Below, one piece after another: positions 31,391-41,029 of a stretch of DNA of 64,000 nt. Source of the DNA: Williamsia sp. DF01-3. GTDB taxonomy: Bacteria > Actinomycetota > Actinomycetes > Mycobacteriales > Mycobacteriaceae. Within the stretch, counting starts at the first letter, position 1. The number at the start of each line of letters is the position of its first letter. Position numbers and translations under genes: made by a program. The notes beneath the pieces were generated by a model. It did no database searches. It was given only the letters and a program-made list of their open reading frames with translations, and was not told where the DNA came from. The stretch covers positions 2,683,733 through 2,747,732 of the forward strand of contig NZ_JALKFS010000005.1 of assembly GCF_023051145.1 (NCBI RefSeq). The letters run 5' to 3'.

Positions 31391-34300
31391 GTGCACCTCA
31401 AGAGCCTGACCCTGAAGGGCTTCAAGTCCTTTGCGTCGGCAACCACTCTGCGTTTCGAACCGGGGATCACCTGCGTGGTCGGTCCCAACGGTTCGGGCAA
31501 GTCGAACGTTGTCGACGCGCTCACGTGGGTGATGGGGGAGCAGGGCGCGAAGGCGCTGCGCGGCGGCAAGATGGAGGACGTCATCTTCGCCGGCACCTCC
31601 GGTCGCGCCCCACTCGGGCGGGCCGAGGTGACCCTCACCATCGACAACTCCGATGGTGCACTGCCCATCGACTACTCCGAGGTGTCGGTGACCCGCCGGA
31701 TGTTCCGCGACGGGGCTGGTGAGTACGAGATCAATGGCAGTTCGTGCCGACTGATGGACGTGCAGGAGCTCCTCAGCGACTCCGGCATCGGTCGCGAGAT
31801 GCACGTGATCGTGGGACAGGGGCGCCTCGCCGCGATCCTGGAGTCGCGACCGGAGGAACGCCGGGCGTTCATCGAAGAAGCTGCCGGCGTTCTCAAACAC
31901 CGTAAACGCAAGGAAAAGGCCGTCCGCAAACTCGACGCGATGCAGGCCAACCTGGCACGGCTCGGTGACCTGACCGCGGAATTGCGCCGCCAACTCAAGC
32001 CGCTCGGTCGCCAGGCCGAGGTCGCCCGCCGTGCCCAGACAGTCCAGGCAGACCTGCGTGACGCCCAATTGCGGCTTGCGGCAGACGATCTCGTGACCCG
32101 ACGCTCCGAACTCGCCGAGCAGAGCACCAGTGAAGCCGAACTGCGCCGTCAGCAGGACGAGTACGCGCACCAACTCGATGAACTGAACGCGCAGGTGAGT
32201 GAGAACGAGGAACACCTGGCTCAGATCGTGCCCGCGGCGAACGAGGCCGGTCAGGCGTGGTTTGCCTTGTCGGCGTTGACCGAACGCGTCGGCGCCACGT
32301 GCCGGATCGCCGACGAGCGCAGCCGGTACCTCAGTGAACCCGTGCAGGCCGACTCCGGTCGCGACCCTGATGAACTCGAGCGCCAGGCAGCTGTCGCAGC
32401 GGAAGAGGAGACGGCACTGGCCGACGCGGTCGATGACGCGGCGCTGGTGCTCGACGAAGCCAAAGAGACTCTCACCGGCCGGGAGCAGGCCGCGGCCGCT
32501 GCGACGCAGGCCCATCTCGCCGCGGTACGGGCAGTCGCCGACCGACGCGAAGGGCTGGCCCGACTGGAGGGCCAGGTCGACAATCTGCGCACGAAGGTCG
32601 AATCGATCGATGCCGAGACCACACGCCTCGGTGCTGCTATCGACAACGCGGCCGCCAGAGCCGAAGCAGCACAACAGGAGTTCGAGGCCACCCAGGCCAC
32701 CATCGCCGAACTCGACGCATCCGAACTCGGGCTCGACGAACATCATGAGCGCAGCGTCGCCGCGCTGAACCAGGCCAACGAGCGGGTGGCAGAACTCCAG
32801 GCCGCAGAGCGGGCAGCAGAACAGCAGGTCACCTCGCTCAAGGCGCGCATTGATGCCCTCGCGGTGGGACTCGAACGCAAGGACGGCGGGGCCTGGCTAC
32901 TGGAGAACCGAGGCGGGTCGCTACTCGGCCCCATGTCGTCGCTCCTCAAGGTCGCCGACGGCTACGAAGCTGCGGTCGCCGCGGCGATGGGTCCGGCCGC
33001 CGACGCGGTCGCGACCGCAGATCTGCCGGCTGCCCGCACCGCGTTGTCAGCGTTGCGAGAGAACGAAGGTGGCCGAGCCGCGGTGCTCATCGGCGGGCTG
33101 GAGCCGGCAGGCCGGGGAACCGGATCGCTGCCGCACGGTGCCACATGGGCGCTCGATGTGGTCTCGGCACCCGCCGAACTGCGCGGCGCACTGGAACTGC
33201 TCCTCGGATACACCGTCATCGCCGACAGCATCGACACCGCTGAGCTCGTGCTCGACTCTACCAAAGCTGCTGTGCCACATCTTGGTTCACTCCGGGTGGT
33301 CACCGCCGACGGCGACCTCATCGGCGCCGGCTGGCGCAGTGGCGGTACCGGCGACCGGCCGTCGACCATCGAGGTGCAGTCGGCGATCGATTCTGCCGCG
33401 GCCGAACTCCAGGCGCCCAGCGGCGCAGCGAGGAATTGGTGGCGGCACTGGCCGGCGCCCTGACACAGCAGACCGACCGCCGTGAAACGGCTGAACAGGC
33501 GTTGGCAGCTCTGCACGAATCCGACGCCCAGCTCGGTGCGGTCTACGAGCAACTCGCCCGGCTCGGTCAGACCGCGCGGGCAGCCCAGGAAGAGACGACC
33601 CGCCTCGTCGGTCAGCGTGCCAAGGCAGAACAGGGCCGAGCCGAGGCCATGGCCAAACTCGCCGAGTCGGAGGAGAGGCTGAGGCTCGCGCGCGACGACA
33701 GTGCCGTCGGCGACGAGGGCGACGACCTTCCTGACAGCGACCGCGACACGACTGCGGCTGCGGTCGCGGCGGCGCGCTCGGTGGAGATGGAAGCGCGGCT
33801 GGCGTTGCGCAGTGCCGAGGAGCGACTGTCGTCGGTGCGAGGCAAAGCGGATTCGCTGCGCCGCGCGGCCCGTGCAGAACGGGAGGCGCGGGCGAGGGCT
33901 GAACGCCAGAATCGTGCCCGCCGCCATGCCGCCGACGTGGCGGAGGTGGTTCTCGAACAGGGTGAATTGATCGCCGCGCGGCTCGACATCGCTGTGGCGC
34001 AAGCTCAATCCCTTCGCGACCGGCTGGAAGCCGAACGAGCGTCGCGAACGCAGGCTCTCGATGTTGCCAAGAAGGCCGCGGCGGAGGTCGGGACCCAACT
34101 GGCGGCACTGCGGGACGCGGTGCACCGCGATGAGGTGGCCAAGGCCCAGGTGTCGATGCGAATCGAACAGCTCGAAGAGCAGATCATGTCCGACTTCGCC
34201 ATCAGTCCCGACGACCTGGTCGCCGAGTACGGTCCCGATGTCGCACTGCCGCCGACCGATCTCGAGATCGCCGAGTACGAACAGGCCAAGGAACGCGGAG

Positions 34301-35007
34301 AGATCGTCGTGGCCCCGGCCCCCCTCCCGTACGACCGCGCCACTCAGCAGGCCCGTGCCAAAAAAGCGCAGCGGGACCTGAACACGCTGGGCAAGGTGAA
34401 TCCGCTGGCACTCGAAGAGTTCGCTGCGCTCGAAGAGCGCTACAACTTCCTCTCGACCCAACTCGAGGACGTCAAGAAGGCCCGCCAGGACCTGCTCGAT
34501 GTGGTGCAGGACGTCGACAACCGCATCTTGCAGGTGTTCAGCGAGGCCTACGCCGATGTCGAGCGGGAGTTCGTCGAAGTCTTCAAAACCCTGTTTCCCG
34601 GCGGCGAGGGGCGACTCGTGCTGACCGATCCGTCCAACATGCTGACCACCGGAATCGAGGTGGAGGCACGTCCACCGGGCAAGAAAGTGAAGCGTCTGTC
34701 GTTGCTGTCAGGTGGGGAGAAGTCGCTGACGGCGGTGGCGATGCTGGTGGCGATCTTCCGCGCCCGACCGTCGCCCTTCTACGTGATGGACGAAGTCGAA
34801 GCCGCATTGGACGACACGAATCTGCGCCGGCTGATCACGTTGTTCGAGCAGCTTCGCGAGAAGTCGCAGCTCATCGTGATCACGCACCAGAAGCCCACGA
34901 TGGAAGTCGCCGATGCCCTCTACGGCGTGAGCATGCAAGGAGACGGCATCACCACCGTGATCTCGCAACGCATGCGTGGGCAAGATGTGGGTGCCCCGGC
35001 CGGCTGA
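31391..35007 (+). pseudogene. smc: Chromosome segregation protein SMC, one frameshift (probable base-call error)
   Basis: Condensin ATPase that compacts and segregates the chromosome. Part one has the N-terminal ATPase half (Walker [10 protein letters not shown] near residue 32), a coiled coil and the hinge (around [21 protein letters not shown]). The frame breaks at 33412-33418 (GGCGCCC); one added base restores [16 protein letters not shown], or [16 protein letters not shown], and joins the second part with the returning coiled coil, signature [13 protein letters not shown] and Walker [15 protein letters not shown]. Repaired length is 1205 residues, normal for bacterial SMC. The gene is normally indispensable for good growth, so a real null is unlikely. 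Confidence 0.9.
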
Positions 35008-35015
35008 TTTCCGGT

Positions 35016-35996
35016 TCACCCGACCCTGGCCAGAACCACCGAGAAGTCGCCCGCATGGTCGGTCCAGGTGTGAGTGTGCTCGAGTCCTTGGCGCGCCATT
35101 TCCTGGTGCAGCACATCGAGGTCGAACTTGGTGCTGATCTCGGTGAGGATCTCGGCCCCTGCCGGTAACTCCCACGTTCGTTCGATGGCGCCGAAATGGG
35201 CCACGACATTCCGACGGGCACGCAACCACATCTCGATGCGATGTTCGGGGGGATTCCATCGGGCGATGTGCTCGAAGTCGTCCACGTACAGCCCCTGGGC
35301 GTCCAACCCGGTGCGCAACACCTCGATGACGTTGCGATTGAAGTCTGCGGTCACCCCGGCCCGGTCGTTGTAGGCGGCGATGAGCCGACCGGTGTCCTTG
35401 ATGAGGTCGGCGCCCAGGAGAAAATAGTCGCCGGGCTTCAGGGAACGCGCGATCCGACCGAAGAAGCTCGCCCGTTGGGTCTCGTCGAGATTGCCGATGG
35501 TCCCGCCGAGGAAGATGGCCATTCGCGGCCCGGGGTACGTGGACAGAGTCAGGTCGGGGTCGTTGAAGTCGCCGTCCAGTGGCTGAACCGAGATGGAAGG
35601 GAACTCGGCGGCGATGTGCTGTGCCGACGACGTGAGCATCTCGACGCTGACATCGAGGGGTACGTAGGTGAAACCGTCGTCGGAGGACGCGGCGTCATGA
35701 GAACCGGCGAATGACTGCAGAAGTAGCCGCGTCTTCTCGGACGTTCCCGACCCCAGTTCGATCATCGTGCGGGCGCCGGTTGTCGAGACGATCTCCGACC
35801 GATGCCGATCGAGGATCTCGGTTTCTCGGCGCGTCGGGTAGTACTCGGGTAGACGCGTGATCTCGTCGAACAGTTCGCTGCCCCGTTTGTCGTACAACCA
35901 GCGCGCAGGCAGCACGGGCGGCTGCTGCCACAGGCCGGCTACGGCATCTTCGACAAGCCGCGGATTGATGGCCTCGCGTGAATCGGACAATGTCAT
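35016..35996 (-). CDS. egtD: L-histidine N(alpha)-methyltransferase EgtD
   Basis: SAM-dependent enzyme that trimethylates histidine to hercynine, first step of ergothioneine synthesis. The 326-residue protein has YDKRGSELFDEITRLPEYYPTR-type N-terminus (RGSELFDEITRLPEYYPTR), the SAM-binding MIELGSGTSEKTRLLL, FLGGTIGNL and the histidine-binding YNDRAGVTADFNRN. ATG at 35996 overlaps the egtB stop in an ATGA arrangement. Convergent with smc, 8 bp between stops. Confidence 0.95.
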   Translation of the reverse strand: MTLSDSREAINPRLVEDAVAGLWQQPPVLPARWLYDKRGSELFDEITRLPEYYPTRRETEILDRHRSEIVSTTGARTMIELGSGTSEKTRLLLQSFAGSHDAASSDDGFTYVPLDVSVEMLTSSAQHIAAEFPSISVQPLDGDFNDPDLTLSTYPGPRMAIFLGGTIGNLDETQRASFFGRIARSLKPGDYFLLGADLIKDTGRLIAAYNDRAGVTADFNRNVIEVLRTGLDAQGLYVDDFEHIARWNPPEHRIEMWLRARRNVVAHFGAIERTWELPAGAEILTEISTKFDLDVLHQEMARQGLEHTHTWTDHAGDFSVVLARVG

Positions 35997-37228
35997 CTCG
36001 CCAACCGCAGTCCGCTGAAGGCCCACCGAGACGCGGCGGGGAAGAAGTTTCGGTAGGTGGCTCGCTGATGACCCACGGGCGTCACAGCGCTTGCTCCGCG
36101 CAGCACGTGCTGGTCGCTCATGAACTTCCCGTTGTATTCGCCAACGGCCCCGTTCGCCGGAACGAAACCGGGGTAGGGGAGATACGCGCTCGCTGTCCAT
36201 TCCCAGACGTCGCCGATCATCGTGGCGCCTGCGGCGCGCGGATGACACCGACCGGGGTCCAACAGCGTGCCCTGCGGGGGAGCGAGCGTCAACGCGGCTG
36301 CCTCCCATTCGAACTCGGTGGGCAGGCGTGCTCCTGCCCACCGCGCAAACGCGTCTGCCTCGTAGAAGGAGACGTGCAGAACCGGTTCGGCATCGACCAC
36401 CGGCCTACGCCCCGACAACGTGAACGTGGTCCACGTGCCGTCGTCGAGACTCCAGTAACCGGGCGCGTTCTGTCCGGTGGCCTGGACGTTGGCCCATCCG
36501 TCCGACAGCCACAGCTCCGAACGCCGGTAGCCGTCGTCGGCCATGAACTCGCGCCATTCGGCGTTGGTGACAAGCCGGTTGGCGATCTGGAAGTCCTGCA
36601 GGAACACGGTGTGTCGTGGACCTTCGTTGTCGTAGGAGAAGCCGGCTCCCGAGGCGCCGACGTCGGTGAGACCCCCGGACACCGAATGCCACTGCAGGGC
36701 AGTTGCTTCGGCAGGCTGCCCGTCGGGTGCCCGCTCGACATATTGCGGCGCGAACGGATGGGTCGAGAACAGATGCTTGATGTCCATCAGCAGAAGTTCC
36801 TGATGCTGCTGTTCATGGTTGCAGCCGAGCTCCACCAGCCGCAGGGCTTCCTCATCGAGTCGGCCATCCCTCATCGCCGACACCACCGCGGCGTCGACGT
36901 ACTCCCGGTATCTGGTCACTTCCTCCACACCGGGGCGGGTCACCAGACCTCGGTGGGGGCGAGGGTGCCTCGCCCCGACGGCCTCGTAGTAGCTGTTGAA
37001 CAGATACCGGAACGTCTCGTCGTACACCGTGTAGTCCGGATCGGTTCGCAGGATGAATTCCTCGAAGAACCAGGTGACGTGCGCCCGATGCCATTTCGCC
37101 GGGCTCGCGTCGGTCATCGACTGCGGTACCTGGTCTTCCGGGGACAACGGATCGGTCAACGCATCGGTGAGGCCTCTGACGTCGAGAAAGTGGGAGGTGA
37201 GGGCGGATTGGTCGACCGTGATGCTCAT
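35993..37228 (-). CDS. egtB: Ergothioneine biosynthesis sulfoxide synthase EgtB
   Basis: Non-heme iron enzyme that joins hercynine to a sulfur donor in an oxygen-dependent step. The 411-residue product has an N-terminal DinB-like domain with the iron ligands in WHRAHVTWFFEEF and HEQQHQE, and a C-terminal FGE-sulfatase-type domain with GASAVTPVGHQRATYRNFFP ending SRWAFSGLRLAR. ATG at 37228 follows AGGAGA by a good distance. Coupled to egtD; egtA, egtC and egtE are not adjacent. Confidence 0.94.
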   Translation of the reverse strand: MSITVDQSALTSHFLDVRGLTDALTDPLSPEDQVPQSMTDASPAKWHRAHVTWFFEEFILRTDPDYTVYDETFRYLFNSYYEAVGARHPRPHRGLVTRPGVEEVTRYREYVDAAVVSAMRDGRLDEEALRLVELGCNHEQQHQELLLMDIKHLFSTHPFAPQYVERAPDGQPAEATALQWHSVSGGLTDVGASGAGFSYDNEGPRHTVFLQDFQIANRLVTNAEWREFMADDGYRRSELWLSDGWANVQATGQNAPGYWSLDDGTWTTFTLSGRRPVVDAEPVLHVSFYEADAFARWAGARLPTEFEWEAAALTLAPPQGTLLDPGRCHPRAAGATMIGDVWEWTASAYLPYPGFVPANGAVGEYNGKFMSDQHVLRGASAVTPVGHQRATYRNFFPAASRWAFSGLRLAR

Positions 37229-37327
37229 GTTCGTCTCCTGGGAAGGGTCAGGGCGCAATGAGTATGGAGGAGGTGTCTGACAATCACGGTACGCGGTGAC
37301 CGTGTCGTGGCCGTCGCAATTTCGCCC

Positions 37328-37429
37328 AGAGACGAAGCGGAGCGGAGCTCGACTCTCGGGCGGAGACGAAGCGGAGCGGAGCTCGACTCTCTGGCAGAGA
37401 CGAAGCGGAGCGGAGCCGGGTTCTGTGGC
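37328..37429. repeat. Three tandem copies of a 34-bp repeat
   Basis: Copies start at 37328, 37362 and 37396, each built on the core GAGACGAAGCGGAGCGGAGC; the first two share CTCGACTCT after the core, the third diverges to CGGGTTCT. A fourth partial copy (AGAGG) begins at 37430. Lies in the 282-bp divergent gap between egtB and ftsY. Confidence 0.85.
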
Positions 37430-37498
37430 AGAGGGGATGTGAGACAACGTGGCCCGCATTGGGGGGTGCTGGTCGAACCACTCGGCGCGGTGGCCTGG

Positions 37499-37504
37499 CA
37501 GACT
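37499..37504 (+). promoter_or_regulatory. -10-like CAGACT at leaderless spacing before ftsY
   Basis: CAGACT ends 6 nt before the ftsY GTG at 37511, with no ribosome-binding site between. Imperfect match to TANNNT. Confidence 0.35.
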
Positions 37505-37510
37505 GAGCGC

Positions 37511-39031
37511 GTGAACACCACCGCCGTTATCGCGATCGTCGTTGTCGTAGTCGTGCTGCTGCTCGCCCTGGTGGCGACCGGTTTGGTGCTGTCTCGGCGA
37601 CGGCGAATCTCGCTGCGCGACAGTGCCGATCGCACCCCGTCGGACGGGTCGCGGCAGGTCGACAAGTCCGGTGGGTACAAGGCCGGGGGAGGTTTCTCCT
37701 TCACGCAGGGCGGAGCGACCGCGCTGGCCGAACCGCCGAAGACCGGTGACACGCCGACGATCGAGCGCACCGACACCGACGGTCAGCCCGGTGTCGGCGA
37801 CGATGCCGCGATTCCCCGTGACGCGCCCAAGCGGGGTTATACCAACGTCCCGCTTCCCGAGCCAAAGGTCGACGAACCACGGTCGCCGGCCGTTGATGAA
37901 CAGCCCGCGACAGAGGTGGGGGGCGCGGAACCGACCGTCATCGAGCCCGACATCGTCGACCCGGCGATCGTCGAACCGGAGGTCGTGGAACCGGCGATCG
38001 TCGAGGATTCAGTAGTCGAGACGCCTCTGCGCGAGCCTCTCGCTCCCGCGGAGCCGATCTCGGACACGACCGTCGAACCCGCTCCACCCGGCCGGGTGCT
38101 CGACGACATCGCCCCCACCGCCGGCCGTCTGGGTCATCTGCGGGGCCGGCTCTCACGGTCACAGAACGCGTTCGGCAAGAGCATGCTGGGCCTGCTCGGT
38201 GCAGGCGACCTCGACGAGGATTCCTGGGAGGAGATCGAGGACACGCTGCTTCTCGCGGACATCGGGACGTCGGTGACCATGGCCGTCGTCGACGAGCTCA
38301 GGACTGCACTGGCCGCCAACCCTGTCAGCAACGCAGCCGAGGTCCGTGCGTTGCTCCGCCGTGTGCTGATCGGACAGATCGAGCCCGACCTCGACCGGTC
38401 CATCCGTGCGCTTCCCCATGCGGGCACCCCGTCGGTGCTGCTGGTCGTCGGTGTCAACGGCACCGGTAAGACCACCACAACCGGCAAACTCGCGCGTGTT
38501 CTCGTCGCAGATGGCCGCCGGGTGCTGCTGGGGGCGGCGGATACGTTCCGCGCCGCCGCGGCCGACCAGCTGCAGACCTGGGCCGAACGAGTCGGCGCCG
38601 AGGTTGTCAGAGGTAAAGAAGGAGCGGATCCGGCGGCGGTGGCATTCGATGCAGTTGCCAAGGGCGTGGCCGAAGGCGTCGACGTGGTCATGATCGACAC
38701 TGCCGGCCGACTGCACACCAAGACCGGCTTGATGGATGAGCTCGGCAAGGTCAAGCGGGTCGTGGAGAAGAAGGCCGCCGTCGACGAGGTCCTGCTGGTC
38801 CTCGATGCCACCACAGGTCAGAACGGACTTGCGCAGGCAAAGGTGTTCGCCGACGTCGTGTCCATCACCGGTGTGGTTCTCACGAAGCTGGACGGCACCG
38901 CCAAGGGTGGCATCGTCTTCCACGTACAGCGTGAACTGGGTGTCCCCGTCAAACTCGTCGGGCTCGGAGAGGGCGCAGACGATCTCGCGCCGTTCGAGCC
39001 GGAAGCGTTCGTGGACGCCCTGCTGGGCTGA
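37511..39031 (+). CDS. ftsY: Signal recognition particle receptor FtsY
   Basis: Membrane-associated GTPase that docks SRP-ribosome complexes at the translocon. The 506-residue protein has an N-terminal membrane helix (about 4-25), an acidic Pro/Glu/Val-rich linker (to about 200), then the NG domain with VGVNGTGKTTTTGKL, DTFRAAAADQL, DTAGRL and TKLDGTAKGG. GTG at 37511 starts the membrane helix; an upstream open frame to 37307 would cross the tandem repeat and is rejected. Confidence 0.94.
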   Translation: MNTTAVIAIVVVVVVLLLALVATGLVLSRRRRISLRDSADRTPSDGSRQVDKSGGYKAGGGFSFTQGGATALAEPPKTGDTPTIERTDTDGQPGVGDDAAIPRDAPKRGYTNVPLPEPKVDEPRSPAVDEQPATEVGGAEPTVIEPDIVDPAIVEPEVVEPAIVEDSVVETPLREPLAPAEPISDTTVEPAPPGRVLDDIAPTAGRLGHLRGRLSRSQNAFGKSMLGLLGAGDLDEDSWEEIEDTLLLADIGTSVTMAVVDELRTALAANPVSNAAEVRALLRRVLIGQIEPDLDRSIRALPHAGTPSVLLVVGVNGTGKTTTTGKLARVLVADGRRVLLGAADTFRAAAADQLQTWAERVGAEVVRGKEGADPAAVAFDAVAKGVAEGVDVVMIDTAGRLHTKTGLMDELGKVKRVVEKKAAVDEVLLVLDATTGQNGLAQAKVFADVVSITGVVLTKLDGTAKGGIVFHVQRELGVPVKLVGLGEGADDLAPFEPEAFVDALLG

Positions 39032-39278
39032 TCGCCGAATGGTTCCCGCTGCGTAGACGTCGACACAAGGTTGCCGACTTCTCCGATTTGCGTGGATTTC
39101 GGTCGCATCGTTCGGAGAGCCACCTGCGACGACATCTGGACGAAACACGGCTCCCAGCTCCGTTAACACAGCGGCAACGTGCTATCGCCACCACGGAAAC
39201 ATGGAGCAAGCAACCTTCTCGACAGGTCAACGGTGCGGCAAGAATGCCGCGGCGGGAACAGCTCGAGGAGGACTGAAG

Positions 39279-40679
39279 GTGGCGGATTATCCCGTTATGG
39301 ATTTGCCGGATACAGGTGATACGGCATGGATGTTGGCGAGCTCCGCGCTCGTATTGCTGATGACGCCTGGTTTGGCGTTCTTCTACGGTGGCATGGTCCG
39401 TGCGAAGAGCGTTCTCAACATGCTCATGATGAGCGTGATCTCGATGGGCATCGTCACGGTGCTCTGGTCGTTGTACGGCTTCTCGGTCGCGTTCGGAGAG
39501 GACAAGGGCAATTTCATCGGTGACCCGACGCAGTACTTCGGTCTCGATGGGGTCATCAGCGGGAACGCGGCCCCGGAAGTTCTGGCCGACCCGGCCACCG
39601 GCACCGAGCCCGCAGCTGAAGTCGCCATCCCGATGTTCGGCACGATCCCGCTCGCACTGTTTGTTGCCTTCCAGCTGATGTTCGCCATCCTCACCGTGGC
39701 CTTGGTCTCCGGCGCTGTCGCCGACCGCATGAAGTTCAGCGCCTGGGCCGCCTTCACCGCCCTGTGGTCGACCTTCGTCTACTTCCCGGTGGCTCACTGG
39801 GTGTTCGCGTTCGACGGCTACACCGGTGAGACCGGTGGCTGGATCGCCAACAAGCTCAAGGTGATCGACTTCGCCGGTGGCACAGCGGTTCACATCAACG
39901 CCGGTATCGCCGGTCTGGTTCTCGCGGTCATCCTCGGCAGGCGTCAAGGCTGGCCCGGTACCCCGATGCGCCCGCACAACCTGCCGTTCGTGATGCTCGG
40001 CGCCGGCCTGCTCTGGTTCGGCTGGTACGGATTCAACGCCGGTTCGGCGGTGTCCGCCAACGGAACTGCGGCGAGCACCTTCTTGACCACGACGATTGCC
40101 ACGGCAGCGGCAATGCTCTGCTGGTTGCTCGTGGAGCGGATCCGTGACGGTCATGCCACCACACTCGGCGCGGCGTCGGGCATCGTTGCCGGCCTCGTTG
40201 CCATCACCCCGGCCTGTAGCGCCGTGAACACCTGGGGCGCCTTGATCATCGGCGCGGTCGCAGGCATCCTCTGTGCGCTGGCCGTCGGTCTCAAGTACAA
40301 GCTCGGCTACGACGACTCGCTCGACGTCGTCGGTGTCCACCTCGTCGGTGGCCTTGTCGGCACCATCCTGATCGGGTTCGTCGCGGTCGCCGACACCTAC
40401 TCCGGTGTGGACGGTCTGTTCTTCGGCGGCGGCGTCGACCAGCTCTGGCGCCAGGTCGTCGGTGCGCTCGCAGTGCTCGCCTACTCGGCGGTTGTCACCG
40501 CAATCATCGCGCTCATCTTGAAGTTCACCATCGGTCTCAAACTCGACCCCGAAGCCGAGTCCGAGGGTGCCGACGAATCCGAACATGCTGAATCCGCGTA
40601 CGATTTTGCATCACTGGGCGGGTCCAGCACGCAATTTGGTCACAGCGTTCCAGTGGCCGCAACGGCCAAGGAGGGATGA
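39279..40679 (+). CDS. amt: Ammonium transporter (Amt family)
   Basis: Inner-membrane ammonium channel of 466 residues with about eleven helices. Family features include GLAFFYGGMVRAKSVLNMLMM, the first pore histidine in PVAHWVFAFDG, GGTAVHINAG, GWYGFNAGS and the second pore histidine in VGVHLVGGLVGT. The GTG at 39279 follows GAGGAGG by 7 nt; no signal peptide is apparent. Followed by glnB after 5 bp, the standard pairing with its PII regulator. Confidence 0.95.
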   Translation: MADYPVMDLPDTGDTAWMLASSALVLLMTPGLAFFYGGMVRAKSVLNMLMMSVISMGIVTVLWSLYGFSVAFGEDKGNFIGDPTQYFGLDGVISGNAAPEVLADPATGTEPAAEVAIPMFGTIPLALFVAFQLMFAILTVALVSGAVADRMKFSAWAAFTALWSTFVYFPVAHWVFAFDGYTGETGGWIANKLKVIDFAGGTAVHINAGIAGLVLAVILGRRQGWPGTPMRPHNLPFVMLGAGLLWFGWYGFNAGSAVSANGTAASTFLTTTIATAAAMLCWLLVERIRDGHATTLGAASGIVAGLVAITPACSAVNTWGALIIGAVAGILCALAVGLKYKLGYDDSLDVVGVHLVGGLVGTILIGFVAVADTYSGVDGLFFGGGVDQLWRQVVGALAVLAYSAVVTAIIALILKFTIGLKLDPEAESEGADESEHAESAYDFASLGGSSTQFGHSVPVAATAKEG

Positions 40680-40684
40680 TCTAA

Positions 40685-41023
<339 letters not shown>

Positions 41024-41029
41024 GACACA

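Noticed and set aside
37328-37429. Tandem repeats as a CRISPR array
   Set aside because: Units are contiguous with no variable spacers, and no cas gene is in the window.
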